From positions 62,001 through 126,000 of the forward strand of contig NZ_ASJD01000004.1 of NCBI RefSeq assembly GCF_000691165.1: 64,000 nucleotides of DNA, written 5' to 3'. Made by a program: the position numbers and the translations under genes. A model generated the notes under the pieces. The model had not been told where the DNA came from. It made no database searches and saw only the letters and a list, made by a program, of their open reading frames with translations. The DNA comes from Bacillus safensis FO-36b. Lineage in GTDB: Bacteria > Bacillota > Bacilli > Bacillales > Bacillaceae. Shown in pieces: positions 8,837-18,628 of the stretch (its first letter is position 1; every line of letters begins with the position of its first letter).

Positions 8837-9016
8837 TTACGGCTTTCTTTGGTAGGTCCAAACACGATTATGGTTCGAGTTATCAGGAAAGACATCGCCT
8901 GCTTTAAGCTTAATCTTTAAAGGATCTTTCACCATACTGCCAGTTTCACCGATCTCGATATACACACCATTATTCGGTGCTTTATTCCCTGATTTAAACT
9001 GATGCTGCTGACCCAT
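8837..9016 (-). CDS. yjzC: YjzC family protein
   Basis: 59-residue soluble protein beginning MGQQHQFKSGNKAPNNG and ending NRVWTYQRKP, the typical YjzC pattern, with a compact Gly-rich beta core (GVYIEIGETGSMV). The frame continues upstream, but the start is set by AAAGGAGG 6 bases before the ATG at 9016. It sits just downstream of argF, as in B. subtilis. Function unknown. Confidence 0.85.
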   Translation of the reverse strand: MGQQHQFKSGNKAPNNGVYIEIGETGSMVKDPLKIKLKAGDVFPDNSNHNRVWTYQRKP

Positions 9017-9079
9017 TTTCATCCTCCTTTCTCGATTGATGTTATTATGTCCCGTCCCTTGCCTCTCCAATCCTTTATG

Positions 9080-9111
9080 CAAAAAGTCCCTGCTCATACG
9101 AGTCAGGGACA
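9080..9111 (-). terminator. Terminator after argF
   Basis: GTCCCTG / CAGGGAC stem (9086-9092 with 9104-9110), extended by CTC/GAG inside, then a short TTTTTGC tail on the minus strand. It ends the arginine operon. Confidence 0.8.
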
Positions 9112-9118
9112 CTTGGAT

Positions 9119-10069
9119 TTATTTGGATGTTTGATACATAAGTTCTTTCATTAACGCTTTTTGCACATGCAGGCGGTTTTCTGCCTGTTGAAATACTTTT
9201 GAGTGCGGCCCGTCAATAATATCTGCCGTCACTTCTTCCCCGCGATGTGCCGGGAGACAATGAAGGAAAATATAATCCTTTGCTGCATGACTCATCAGTT
9301 CGTTATTGACTTGATATTCTTTAAATTCAGCAAGACGTTTCTCTGTTTCTGCTTCCTGCCCCATGCTTGTAAACACATCTGAATAAATAACATCTGCATC
9401 TTTTACAGCTGCAACAGGATCTGTTGTCACGGTCACTTCTGCCCCTGATTGTTTTGCAAACTCACGGGCAGTGTCTGTGACTTCTTGAAGTGGTTCATAG
9501 CCTTTTGGTGATGCAACCGCAATGTCACAGCCTAGCTGCGCACAGCCTACCATCAAGGAGTGCGCCACGTTATTTCCGTCACCGATATAAGCCACTTTGA
9601 TTCCTTTTAAAGTACCTTTTGTTTCTTTAATGGTTAATAAATCAGCAAGCGCCTGACATGGATGTGAGTAGTCGGTTAATCCATTAATGACTGGAATAGA
9701 CGCGTATTGTGCAAGGTCTTCAACCTTCTCATGTTCAAAGGTTCGAATCATAATACCATCGACATAACCAGACAGCACCTGAGCTGTATCACTGATGGTT
9801 TCTCCTCTGCCAATTTGCAAATCATTTGAGCTGAGGAAGAGCGCATGTCCTCCTAGCTGCGTCATCCCCGCTTCAAACGAGACACGGGTTCTAGTTGAAG
9901 ATTTTTCAAAGATCATCGCTAACGTTTTTCCTTTGAATAAATCTTGATATGGGTTTTGTTTCATTTCTTCCGCTTTTTCAATTAAATATGCAATCTCATG
10001 GATTGAGAAATCTTTTAATGATAAAAAGTCTTTTCCGTATAATGCCGGTTGCACGTCGACTTGACTCAT
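9119..10069 (-). CDS. argF: Ornithine carbamoyltransferase
   Basis: Makes citrulline from ornithine and carbamoyl phosphate in arginine synthesis (cytoplasm, trimer). The carbamoyl-phosphate loop STRTR, the HPCQALAD segment, and the ornithine-binding HCLPAHRGEEV are all present. Length is 316 residues, normal. It is the last gene of the arg operon; its ATG overlaps the carB stop by 4 bases, so the two are translationally coupled, which suits channelling of carbamoyl phosphate from CarAB. Confidence 0.97.
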   Translation of the reverse strand: MSQVDVQPALYGKDFLSLKDFSIHEIAYLIEKAEEMKQNPYQDLFKGKTLAMIFEKSSTRTRVSFEAGMTQLGGHALFLSSNDLQIGRGETISDTAQVLSGYVDGIMIRTFEHEKVEDLAQYASIPVINGLTDYSHPCQALADLLTIKETKGTLKGIKVAYIGDGNNVAHSLMVGCAQLGCDIAVASPKGYEPLQEVTDTAREFAKQSGAEVTVTTDPVAAVKDADVIYSDVFTSMGQEAETEKRLAEFKEYQVNNELMSHAAKDYIFLHCLPAHRGEEVTADIIDGPHSKVFQQAENRLHVQKALMKELMYQTSK

Positions 10070-13000
10070 GCCGTCACTTCCTTTTTATATAATTCATGGA
10101 GCGATACTGGTGATACATCTCCATTTTTTCCTTGCAGGAATGCTTGAACTGTTTCATATTCGGTTAGGACTTGAACGCCGTGTGTGAGTGCTTTTACACG
10201 CTGCTCTTTTGCTTCTTCATCTTCTCCTAAATGAATATGAAGGGATTTATCTTCATTCTGCAGCCAAGATTCAAAGCTGCCAGTCCAGACGTCAAAGCCT
10301 GCATGCTTCGCTTCATCTATCAATTGCTCGCTGCCTTGTATAAAAAGGCTTCCTTTTTGCTTCCAGATCGGCGCAAATACTTTTTTCAATGCGCTTTCGG
10401 CGTTCTTGCCTACACACATTCCTTCTCCAGTCGCTTTCATTTCAGGTGTCAGCTTGAGGTCGATATCTTGAATGGCATGTGATGAGAACACTGGGAATTT
10501 GACCGCTGTCCCTCCTTTGTTTTTCGTTGCAGGGTTTAGTCCTTCAAGCGATGCACCAGCTAATAATTGAGTGGCCATTGGGATCATATCAATGCCCATT
10601 ACCTTACTGACGACTGGTACAGTCCGGCTTGCCCGCGGATTCACTTCTAATACAAGCGCCTGATCCCCTTTGATGACAAATTGGATATTCATAATGCCCT
10701 TGAATGATAATTTCTTCGCTATTTGTTCAGACGCGGTATGCACCTGCTGTTTGATGTCTTCACTGATTGAGATACTTGGTAAAATGGCAAAACTGTCACC
10801 TGAGTGCACGCCCGCTTTCTCAATATGTTCTACGATGGTTGGAATGAACGCCTTTTTTCCGTCAGAAATAAGATCCACTTCAATTTCTTTTCCCGTGACA
10901 TACTCATCAATTAAGATTGGGTATGGCAAATGATCTGGCTGATCAAGCAGTGATGCCAAATGTGCTTCTGACTGAACAACGATCATTCCCATTCCGCCAA
11001 TGACATATGATGGGCGAATTAATACAGGGTAACCGATGCTTTTCGCATGTACGAGTGCTTCTTCTTTTGAATTAGCCGTATCTCCTTTTGCGTGAGGAAG
11101 ATTCAGTTCATCAAGAAGCTGATAGAATAAATCGCGGTCTTCAAGTGCATCCAGCGTATCAAAGGACGTACCTAACAATGTGACACCGGCTTTTTCTAAG
11201 CCTTCTGCGACGTTAATCGCAGTCTGTCCGCCAAATTGGACAATGACAAAATCAATTTGTTCTGCTTCCACAACGTTTAGGATGTGCTCTAATGTAATCG
11301 GCTCAAAATATAAACGATCTGCAATCTCATAATCAGTACTGACTGTTTCTGGATTGTTGTTCATCATGATGGTTTCAAATCCAAGCTTTTGCAAGGTCAG
11401 AACGCCATGAACAGCGCTATAATCAAACTCGACCCCCTGCCCGATTCGAATCGGACCAGAGCCAATGATGAGTGCACGCCGCTTTGTTTTTTCTTGATGT
11501 TCACCATCGCTTTTGCCGAAGTACGTGGAATAGAAGTAATTCGTTTTAGCATCAAATTCCGCCGCACATGTGTCGACAATTTTAAATGAAGCAGCAATGC
11601 CGTATTCTTGACGAAGCTGCCTGATTGACTCTTCCGTGTGACCCGTAAGAAGAGCAATCGTTTCATCAAGGAAACCCTTTTCCTTTACCTTTTTCAAGGT
11701 ATCTTTTGATAGCGTCCCCTTATGATCTTTCAATTCTTGTTCGAGCGTAATCATATTCTGGAACACATGTAAGAAGAATCGATCAATTTTCGTCGTTTGA
11801 TGAATCGTTTCAACCGTTTCTTGTCTTGAAAGAAGCTCCATAACAGCGAAAAACCGGCGATCGTCTGGTGTTTTGATGAGTTCAAATAATTGTTCTGTCG
11901 ATTGCTCTTTCAGTTCTGGCAGGTGGAAGCCCTTCGTTTTAATTTCAAGTGATGCAACTGCTTTTTGAATGGCTGACTCTAAATTCCGATCAATCGCCAT
12001 GACTTCACCAGTCGCCTTCATTTTTGTGCCTAATTGACGGTCTGCCTGTTTAAATTTATCAAACGGCCAGCGCGGGAATTTCACGACAACATAATCTAGT
12101 GCCGGCTCAAAACTAGCATAGGTTGTACCTGTGAGCGGGTTTTTCAATTCGTCTAGCGTATAACCCACCGCAAGCTTAGCTGCCATTTTCGCAATCGGAT
12201 AGCCTGTTGCTTTTGATGCAAGAGCAGAAGAACGGCTGACCCGAGGATTCACCTCAATGACAAAGTATTCTTTACTGAGTGGATCAAGGGCAAATTGAAT
12301 GTTGCAGCCGCCGACTACATCCAGCGCTGAAATGATTTTCAGGCTCGCTGAACGGAGCATTTGATAATCCTGATCCGTTAATGTTTGGGAAGGTGCAACG
12401 ACAATCGAGTCTCCTGTATGCACACCAACTGGATCGATATTTTCCATGTTGCATACCGTGATACACGTATTTTGACGGTCTCTCATGACCTCATATTCGA
12501 CTTCTTTAAAGCCAGCTATGCTTTTTTCAACTAAACACTGGTGAATCGGACTCGCTAAAAGAGCTCCTTCAATGAGCGGCTTAAACGCCTCCTCTGTTAG
12601 AGCGATTCCGCCGCCTTTACCGCCAAGTGTGTATGCTGGTCTTAGGATGACTGGGAAGCCGACTTCTTTTGCAAATTGAAGAGCATCTTCCGCATTATCC
12701 ACAATTTCACTATCCGGCACAGGTTCGTTCAAATGCTTCATGAGAGCACGGAATTTCTCTCGATCTTCACCGTTTTCAATGGTTTCAACTGACGTTCCGA
12801 GCAGAGTCACCCCGTGCTTTTTCAGCACACCGGCTTTTTCCAGCTCGACAGCAAGGTTTAAAGCCGTCTGTCCGCCAAGGTTGGCTAAAAGACCATCTGG
12901 TTTTTCCTTTTCAATAATTCTTGTCACTGAATCAACTGAAAGCGGTTCAAAATAGATTTCATCAGCAAATGACTCGTCTGTCATAATGGTTGCTGGGTTA

Positions 13001-13146
13001 TTATTCACTAAGATGACTTTGTAGCCTTCTTCTTTTAAGGCCATACATCCTTGTGTTCCTGAGTAATCAAATTCTGCTGCCTGACCAATGATGATTGGAC
13101 CAGACCCGATGACTAGAATGGTTTGTATGCTTTGATCTTTAGGCAT
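10066..13146 (-). CDS. carB: Arginine-type carbamoyl-phosphate synthase, large subunit
   Basis: Builds carbamoyl phosphate from bicarbonate, ammonia passed from CarA, and two ATP. 1026 residues with two homologous ATP-grasp halves, each beginning with a glycine loop (VIGSGPIIIGQAAEFDYSG near 12 and IIGSGPIRIGQGVEFDYSA near 555), and a C-terminal allosteric region shorter than that of E. coli CarB. The place between carA and argF in an arg operon marks it as the arginine-dedicated enzyme, distinct from the PyrAB enzyme of pyrimidine synthesis. It overlaps carA by 8 bases and argF by 4. Confidence 0.97.
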   Translation of the reverse strand: MPKDQSIQTILVIGSGPIIIGQAAEFDYSGTQGCMALKEEGYKVILVNNNPATIMTDESFADEIYFEPLSVDSVTRIIEKEKPDGLLANLGGQTALNLAVELEKAGVLKKHGVTLLGTSVETIENGEDREKFRALMKHLNEPVPDSEIVDNAEDALQFAKEVGFPVILRPAYTLGGKGGGIALTEEAFKPLIEGALLASPIHQCLVEKSIAGFKEVEYEVMRDRQNTCITVCNMENIDPVGVHTGDSIVVAPSQTLTDQDYQMLRSASLKIISALDVVGGCNIQFALDPLSKEYFVIEVNPRVSRSSALASKATGYPIAKMAAKLAVGYTLDELKNPLTGTTYASFEPALDYVVVKFPRWPFDKFKQADRQLGTKMKATGEVMAIDRNLESAIQKAVASLEIKTKGFHLPELKEQSTEQLFELIKTPDDRRFFAVMELLSRQETVETIHQTTKIDRFFLHVFQNMITLEQELKDHKGTLSKDTLKKVKEKGFLDETIALLTGHTEESIRQLRQEYGIAASFKIVDTCAAEFDAKTNYFYSTYFGKSDGEHQEKTKRRALIIGSGPIRIGQGVEFDYSAVHGVLTLQKLGFETIMMNNNPETVSTDYEIADRLYFEPITLEHILNVVEAEQIDFVIVQFGGQTAINVAEGLEKAGVTLLGTSFDTLDALEDRDLFYQLLDELNLPHAKGDTANSKEEALVHAKSIGYPVLIRPSYVIGGMGMIVVQSEAHLASLLDQPDHLPYPILIDEYVTGKEIEVDLISDGKKAFIPTIVEHIEKAGVHSGDSFAILPSISISEDIKQQVHTASEQIAKKLSFKGIMNIQFVIKGDQALVLEVNPRASRTVPVVSKVMGIDMIPMATQLLAGASLEGLNPATKNKGGTAVKFPVFSSHAIQDIDLKLTPEMKATGEGMCVGKNAESALKKVFAPIWKQKGSLFIQGSEQLIDEAKHAGFDVWTGSFESWLQNEDKSLHIHLGEDEEAKEQRVKALTHGVQVLTEYETVQAFLQGKNGDVSPVSLHELYKKEVTA

Positions 13147-14200
13147 GTGCGACTTCTCTCCTTGCTTGTTTCACTTTCTCAATAAAATCATCGAATACCC
13201 ATTCACTTTCAGCAGGCCCTGGGTGTGCTTCTGGATGAAATTGAACTGACATAATCAGCTTTTCTTTATGAATGAATCCTTCTACAGATCCATCATTGAC
13301 ATGAAGGAATTTCACATCCACTTCTTTGTCATTCATGCTTTTTTCATTCACAACATAGCTATGGTTCTGACTTGTCATAAAGACACGTTTGGATTCTGTA
13401 TCCTGAACAGGATGATTCGCTCCCCTGTGGCCAAATGGCAGCTTATACGTATCTCCGCCAAGTGCAAGAGCGATTAATTGGTGACCTAGGCAGATCCCAA
13501 GTGTCGGAAATGACATCATGATGTCATGAATTGTTTTTAAATACGGTGTCATGGTTTTCGGGTCTCCAGGTCCGTTTGACAAGAGGATCGCATCCGGCTT
13601 GATCTCAAATACCTTTTCCATTTGTTTATATGGAATGACGGTTACTTTACAGCCGCGCGCTGCAAGCGAATCTGCAATTGATTTTTTAAAGCCAAAATCA
13701 ATGAGCGCCACATGCTCCTCACCGCTGCCTTGTGTGTAGATCTCGCTATCTGTCACCTGTGCGACGACATTGTCTTGTTTCATTGCAGGCGGCGTTTCGT
13801 TTTCGTCTACACTGAGCACAGCGTTCATCGTTCCATTTGCCCGGATGTTTTGCACAACTGCGCGCGTATCTGTATGTGTCAGAAGCGGGATATTCCACTT
13901 TTGTAAATAATCTTTTAAGCTGACCGCTGCAAGATGATGTGAAAAATGCTCTGCTGCCTCGTAAACAACTACCGCTTTTACTTGAGGCTTCTTGCTCTCA
14001 AAGTCTTCATGGTTAATGCCGTAATTTCCGATCAGCGGATAAGTGAAAACAATGATCTGACCTTTATAGGAAGGATCTGTGAGCACCTCTTGATAACCTG
14101 TCATACCTGTAAAAAAGACCACTTCACCTGTGATGCCAGCTTCTCCTGTCAGATCTCCTTCAAAAGAGGCTCCATCTTCTAAATTTAAATAACCCTTCAT
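13139..14200 (-). CDS. carA: Arginine-type carbamoyl-phosphate synthase, small subunit
   Basis: Glutaminase subunit that supplies ammonia to CarB. 353 residues: an N-terminal CPSase domain (GYLNLEDGASFEG..., MTGYQEVLTDPSY) and a C-terminal class I amidotransferase domain with the Cys of GICLGHQLIALALGG and the His-Glu of QFHPEAHPGP. It overlaps carB by 8 bases. A 71-base gap separates it from argD, the widest gap of the operon, and that gap holds an ARG-box-like sequence. Confidence 0.97.
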   Translation of the reverse strand: MKGYLNLEDGASFEGDLTGEAGITGEVVFFTGMTGYQEVLTDPSYKGQIIVFTYPLIGNYGINHEDFESKKPQVKAVVVYEAAEHFSHHLAAVSLKDYLQKWNIPLLTHTDTRAVVQNIRANGTMNAVLSVDENETPPAMKQDNVVAQVTDSEIYTQGSGEEHVALIDFGFKKSIADSLAARGCKVTVIPYKQMEKVFEIKPDAILLSNGPGDPKTMTPYLKTIHDIMMSFPTLGICLGHQLIALALGGDTYKLPFGHRGANHPVQDTESKRVFMTSQNHSYVVNEKSMNDKEVDVKFLHVNDGSVEGFIHKEKLIMSVQFHPEAHPGPAESEWVFDDFIEKVKQARREVAHA

Positions 14201-14237
14201 GCTTATGTCACCCCAAAATTGAATAATTAATGATATA

Positions 14238-14255
14238 AATGCATTTTTATACGTT
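14238..14255. promoter_or_regulatory. ARG-box-like sequence upstream of carA
   Basis: On the minus strand AACGTATAAAAATGCATT agrees with the Bacillus AhrC operator consensus CATGAATAAAAATKCAAK (from memory) at 14 of 18 positions. It lies about 40 bases before the carA ATG, in the only wide gap of the operon. AhrC/ArgR binding here is inferred, not shown. Confidence 0.45.
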
Positions 14256-14271
14256 TGTTTGTAAAAAAAAT

Positions 14272-15423
14272 TTACACCGAAACTGTTTTATTGGCTAATA
14301 CTTGAACAATTGTTTCGATCGCTTGATCCAGCTCTGCTTTCTTCACATTCAGCGGAGGTAATAAACGAATGACATTCGGACCAGCTGGAAGCACCAGCAG
14401 CCCTTGTTCTCTAAGAGCTGTGATATAGCCGGCGACTGGCTGATCACATTCAATACCTGCCATCAATCCTTTTCCCCGCACTTCTTTTACGATATTCAGC
14501 TGTTTGACATTTTGCAGCTTTTCTAACAGGTAATCACCCTTTTCTTTCACTTCTGAAAGAAACTCTTCTTTGAAAATGACATCGAGTGTCGCATTCACAG
14601 CCGCCATGGCAAGCATATTTCCACCAAATGTTGTACCATGTGAACCTGGCGAGAATGCATCTCCTAGAGCTTTTTTCCCTATGACTGCACCAACTGGAAA
14701 GCCGCTTCCTAACCCTTTTGCCGAAGAGATAATATCAGGGTCAAGACACGTCTCTTCGTACGCAAATGCTGTTCCTGTTCGACCGATACCGGTTTGGATT
14801 TCATCTACAATCAGCAGTGCTTCATGCTTTTTGCAAAATGCTTGAACGGCTTCTAGAAATTCTGGTGTCGCTGGATTCACTCCACCTTCACCTTGCACAA
14901 CCTCCAGCATCACCGCTGCCACATCATCGACTTCACACGCTGACATAGCGTCTGGATCATTAAACGGTACGTAGTGAAAGCCTTCTAGCATAGGACCAAA
15001 GCCAGTTTTGATTTTATCTTGGCCTGTCGCAGCCATACCAGCATACGTGCGCCCATGGAAAGAGTGCAAAAATGTGACGATATTTGTTTTCCCTGTCGCT
15101 TTACGTGCTAATTTAATGGCACCTTCATTTGCCTCTGCCCCGCTATTGCAGAAAAACACGAGATCCCCTGAACTGTTTTCTGCCAGCTTTTCTGCTGCTT
15201 TTTCTTGCAGTCCATTTTCAAATAGATTTGATACATGCCAGACGTGGTCAAGCTGTTCCTTAATGGCTTCATTGACCTTTGGGTGATTGTGGCCTAAATT
15301 TGTAACCGCAATGCCTTGTATAAAGTCTAAATATTTTTTTCCATTTGTATCGACTGCCCAAGAACCTGCTGCCTCTTTAATTTCAACATTCCACCGTCCA
15401 TAAGTTTGAAAGAGATGACTCAC
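14272..15423 (-). CDS. argD: Acetylornithine aminotransferase
   Basis: PLP enzyme that transaminates N-acetylglutamate semialdehyde to N-acetylornithine. 383 residues; class III aminotransferase landmarks are FFCNSGAEANEGAIKLAR, the PLP aspartate in LLIVDEIQTGIGRTG, and the Schiff-base lysine in ISSAKGLGSGFPVGA. Its start overlaps the argB stop by 4 bases. A related class III aminotransferase with a different role occurs at 43.5-44.9 kb. Confidence 0.96.
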   Translation of the reverse strand: MSHLFQTYGRWNVEIKEAAGSWAVDTNGKKYLDFIQGIAVTNLGHNHPKVNEAIKEQLDHVWHVSNLFENGLQEKAAEKLAENSSGDLVFFCNSGAEANEGAIKLARKATGKTNIVTFLHSFHGRTYAGMAATGQDKIKTGFGPMLEGFHYVPFNDPDAMSACEVDDVAAVMLEVVQGEGGVNPATPEFLEAVQAFCKKHEALLIVDEIQTGIGRTGTAFAYEETCLDPDIISSAKGLGSGFPVGAVIGKKALGDAFSPGSHGTTFGGNMLAMAAVNATLDVIFKEEFLSEVKEKGDYLLEKLQNVKQLNIVKEVRGKGLMAGIECDQPVAGYITALREQGLLVLPAGPNVIRLLPPLNVKKAELDQAIETIVQVLANKTVSV

Positions 15424-16196
15424 AGGACCGCCTCCTTTTGTTTCACAATTCTTGTTCCTTTAAAGGTTTCTCCTGTAAAGATACTGCCTTTGCCATTTAC
15501 GATCATCACTTCATCCACATCACCTGATAAAGCACTCAATGCGGATTGTACTTTTGGAATCATTCCCCCGGAAATAATGCCTTCATCAATGAGTGAAAGG
15601 GCTTCTTGTTCGGTGACGACATCTAATAGTTCACCATTTTTTAAAATGCCTTCAACATCTGTGACAAACATAAGCTTATCAGCCTTCATGGCTCCGGCGA
15701 CAGCTGATGCTGCTAAATCGGCATTCACATTTAAGGTTTGGCATTCTTCCGTCATAGACAGCGGCGCAATCACAGGAATGAATTGTTTTTCCATGAGTGC
15801 TTCTGCCATTTCTGGATGAACTTCTTTGATTTCACCAACGTACCCGTAAACGTCTTGATCAAGGAAATCGGCGACAAGCATCTGCCCATCTTTACCGGAT
15901 ACGCCGACAGATGAAATATCATGCTTTGCGAGCTCTGACACAAAGTATTTATTGACCGTTCCCGAGAGAACCATTTCGGCTACCTCTAACACAGGCTTCG
16001 TTGTTTTACGCTGCCCGTCAACAAATTCTGTTTTCACTTCTAATTTTTGCAGCATGTCGGTGATTTCAGGTCCTCCGCCATGCACGATAGCCAGTTTAAA
16101 TCCAGCGGCTTGAAGTGAGCGGACATTTTCATAAAAGGTATCTGAAAGTTCTCGAATGACACTGCCTCCACACTTGAACACGATCGTTTTATTCAT
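15420..16196 (-). CDS. argB: N-acetylglutamate kinase
   Basis: Phosphorylates N-acetylglutamate. 258 residues of the amino-acid kinase fold: VFKCGGSVI near the start, AIVHGGGPEI for substrate phosphate binding, and a C-terminal SGGMIPKVQSALSAL. The N-terminal extension that confers arginine inhibition in hexameric forms is absent, as in the short feedback-insensitive type. It lies 14 bases after argJ and is coupled to argD by a 4-base overlap. Confidence 0.96.
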   Translation of the reverse strand: MNKTIVFKCGGSVIRELSDTFYENVRSLQAAGFKLAIVHGGGPEITDMLQKLEVKTEFVDGQRKTTKPVLEVAEMVLSGTVNKYFVSELAKHDISSVGVSGKDGQMLVADFLDQDVYGYVGEIKEVHPEMAEALMEKQFIPVIAPLSMTEECQTLNVNADLAASAVAGAMKADKLMFVTDVEGILKNGELLDVVTEQEALSLIDEGIISGGMIPKVQSALSALSGDVDEVMIVNGKGSIFTGETFKGTRIVKQKEAVL

Positions 16197-16210
16197 GTCT
16201 ATCTCCTTCT

Positions 16211-17431
16211 TTATGTGCGATAGCTCGCGTTAATTTTCACATAATCATAGGTAAGGTCACAGCCCCATGCTGCTGCTTCACCATTCCCCTCACTCATTTG
16301 AATGAAAATCGTAATCTCATCCTGCTCTAGATATGCTTTTGCTTCCTCTTCTGAGAATGGCTGCGGTTCATTGTGTTTGAACAAACATTGTCCGCCTAAA
16401 TAGACTTCTACCTCTTCCGGTGTGACGGAAGCTGCGCTATGACCAATGGCTCCAACGATTCGTCCCCAGTTGGCATCCGTACCATATACGGCAGTTTTAA
16501 CAAGACTTGAACCAACGATTTTTTTTGCAATGATGCCGGCTTCCAAGTTATTTTTAGCACCAGCGACTTTTGCTTCAATTAATTTGGTTGCGCCTTCTCC
16601 ATCTCTCGCAATCTCTTTGGCTAAATCCTCACAAGCTAGTTTTAATCCTTCTTTAAACAATGGCCATTCTGGATGCTCTTCATTTAGTGCATCGTTTTCT
16701 GCCATGCCATTTGCCATCACGAGCACCATATCGTTTGTCGAAGTTTCTCCGTCGACGGTAATTTGATTAAAGGTCACATCCGTAATGTCACGAAGCGCTT
16801 GCTGTAAGGCTTCCTGTTCAACATTTGCATCTGTTGTGACAAAGCCAAGCATTGTCGCCATGTTCGGGTGAATCATGCCAGAGCCTTTTGCTGCGCCTGA
16901 AATGATAATCTCTTTTTCGTCTATCGTAAGAGTGTATGCTGTATTTTTAATGACAGTATCTGTCGTTAAGATCGCTTCTTCAAAATGGCCTTTTTCGGCT
17001 TTTGCTTCTTTTAAATCGGCGATGCCCTTTTTGATTTTATCCATCTCCAGACATTCCCCAATGACACCAGTAGAAGAAACAGCAATGTAATCAGGTGCTA
17101 CACCTAACATATCTGCACAGGCTGCCCGCATGTCGTATGCGTCTTTTAATCCCTGCTCACCAGTACATGCATTGGCGATAGCACTATTGACAATGACACC
17201 TTTTAATTGTCCTGTCTTTTTTAAGCTTTGTTGTGTGACTTTGAGAGGCGCAGCTTGAAAGTGACTTTGTGTGTAGACCGCTGCACTTGCTGCTGGTACT
17301 TCGCTGACGATGAGGCCAAGGTCTTTTTTTGAATAGCGCAAGCCAATGTGAATCCCCTTCGCTTCAAAGCCTTTTGGTGATGATACGTCACCGTCTATTT
17401 TGACAATGCTTTTTTCATTCAATTCGATCAT
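16211..17431 (-). CDS. argJ: Bifunctional ornithine acetyltransferase / N-acetylglutamate synthase
   Basis: Moves acetyl from acetylornithine to glutamate (cyclic pathway) and can also make N-acetylglutamate. 406 residues; the self-cleavage and nucleophile threonine is in GMIHPNMATMLGF, so the protein should split into alpha and beta chains there. The oxyanion STGVIGE motif is also present. It lies 22 bases after argC and 14 before argB. Confidence 0.96.
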   Translation of the reverse strand: MIELNEKSIVKIDGDVSSPKGFEAKGIHIGLRYSKKDLGLIVSEVPAASAAVYTQSHFQAAPLKVTQQSLKKTGQLKGVIVNSAIANACTGEQGLKDAYDMRAACADMLGVAPDYIAVSSTGVIGECLEMDKIKKGIADLKEAKAEKGHFEEAILTTDTVIKNTAYTLTIDEKEIIISGAAKGSGMIHPNMATMLGFVTTDANVEQEALQQALRDITDVTFNQITVDGETSTNDMVLVMANGMAENDALNEEHPEWPLFKEGLKLACEDLAKEIARDGEGATKLIEAKVAGAKNNLEAGIIAKKIVGSSLVKTAVYGTDANWGRIVGAIGHSAASVTPEEVEVYLGGQCLFKHNEPQPFSEEEAKAYLEQDEITIFIQMSEGNGEAAAWGCDLTYDYVKINASYRT

Positions 17432-17453
17432 GTTTGTTGTCTCCCCTGTTCTC

Positions 17454-18491
17454 TTATGGATAAAGAGGTGTCATTGTGAGGCCCGCCTCTTCATGTAAGC
17501 CTTTGATGATGTTGAAGTTTTGAACCGCTTGGCCGGCCGCGCCTTTCATGAGATTGTCTATGACCGACACGATTGTCAGTCTCCCTGTTCGCTCATCTAA
17601 ATGAAAGCCAATATCACAGAAGTTACTGCCGTATACTTCTTTCGTTTGTGGATAAACGCCGTGATCTCTCACTCTGACAAAATAGGAATCTTCATAAAAG
17701 TCTTTCATTCGCTTCATCAATTCTTCTTTTGTGACATCTGTTTTTAATTGTGTATACATCGTCGCCATAATCCCTCTTGTCATCGGGACAAGATGCGTAG
17801 AAAATGTGACGTTCGCCGTCTGCGGATTCCATTCTCTTAATATTTGCTCTATTTCTGGCGTATGCTGATGCTCATTCACCTTATAAATTTTAAAGTTATC
17901 GTTTAGTTCTGAAAAATGCGTGCCAAGTGAGGCAGATCGTCCGGCACCGGACACCCCTGTTTTTGCATCTATTATAATCATGGATTCATCGATGACATTC
18001 TGTTTGATGAGCGGTGCTAAACCGAGAAGAACTGCGGTAGGAAAGCAGCCCGGATTGGCAATCACTTCAGCCTGTTGAATTTTGTCACGATTCAGTTCGG
18101 ATAAACCGTACACCGCTTGCTGGACAGATGCTGCATCCGCTGCCCTTCGTTTATACCAAGCTTCATAGGTTGCTCCATCTTGAATGCGCAAATCACCTGA
18201 TAAATCAATGATCGGCACTCCTTGATTCATCAGCTTTGGTGTCAGTTCACTAGATACGCCTGCTGGTGTCGCTAAAAACACAGCATCTGTCTCTTGCACA
18301 ATGGCAGCCGGGTCAATGGCTTTTAATGTTTGGTCAGTCATGTTTGTCAGATGCGGATAAGATTGACTGTATGATTGCCCATCACCACTTGATGAATACA
18401 ATATACATTCCTCCACATGCGGGTGATGCTTGAAGATACGAACCAATTCCGCACCACCGTACCCTGTAGCACCTATAATACCTATTTTCAA
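17454..18491 (-). CDS. argC: N-acetyl-gamma-glutamyl-phosphate reductase
   Basis: NADPH-dependent reduction of N-acetylglutamyl phosphate to the semialdehyde. 345 residues with the Rossmann loop [16 protein letters not shown] and catalytic Cys in [13 protein letters not shown]. There is no ATG: two TTG codons lie at 18497 and 18491. I take 18491 because GAGGGTG is then 8 bases upstream and the protein begins MKIGI with the family's usual length. First gene of the arg operon, under the ARG box promoter just upstream. Confidence 0.94.
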   Translation of the reverse strand: MKIGIIGATGYGGAELVRIFKHHPHVEECILYSSSGDGQSYSQSYPHLTNMTDQTLKAIDPAAIVQETDAVFLATPAGVSSELTPKLMNQGVPIIDLSGDLRIQDGATYEAWYKRRAADAASVQQAVYGLSELNRDKIQQAEVIANPGCFPTAVLLGLAPLIKQNVIDESMIIIDAKTGVSGAGRSASLGTHFSELNDNFKIYKVNEHQHTPEIEQILREWNPQTANVTFSTHLVPMTRGIMATMYTQLKTDVTKEELMKRMKDFYEDSYFVRVRDHGVYPQTKEVYGSNFCDIGFHLDERTGRLTIVSVIDNLMKGAAGQAVQNFNIIKGLHEEAGLTMTPLYP

Positions 18492-18530
18492 CGTCAATAC
18501 ACCCTCTTGATCTTTGTGAAATTATTTAAC

Positions 18531-18558
18531 ATTATAACATGTATAAAAATTAATTCAA
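18531..18558 (-). promoter_or_regulatory. argC promoter with overlapping ARG box (AhrC/ArgR operator)
   Basis: Minus-strand -35 TTGAAT (18553-18558), 16-base spacer, and -10 TATAAT (18531-18536) preceded by TG (extended -10). Between them, 18538-18555 reads CATGTATAAAAATTAATT on the plus strand, 15 of 18 matches to the ARG box consensus as I remember it. Arginine-bound AhrC here would block RNA polymerase. Confidence 0.75.
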
Positions 18559-18592
18559 TTGTATATTTAATATTTGTTTTCATTTTTTTTCA

Positions 18593-18626
18593 ACAAAAAA
18601 ACCGCATATCTTCATGAGACATGCGG
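18593..18626 (-). terminator. Terminator after yitZ
   Basis: CCGCAT / ATGCGG stem (18602-18607 with 18621-18626), extended by ATCTTCATGAGA pairing inside, then TTTTTTT on the minus strand. It isolates the yitYZ transcript from the argC promoter. Confidence 0.75.
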
Positions 18627-18628
18627 AT

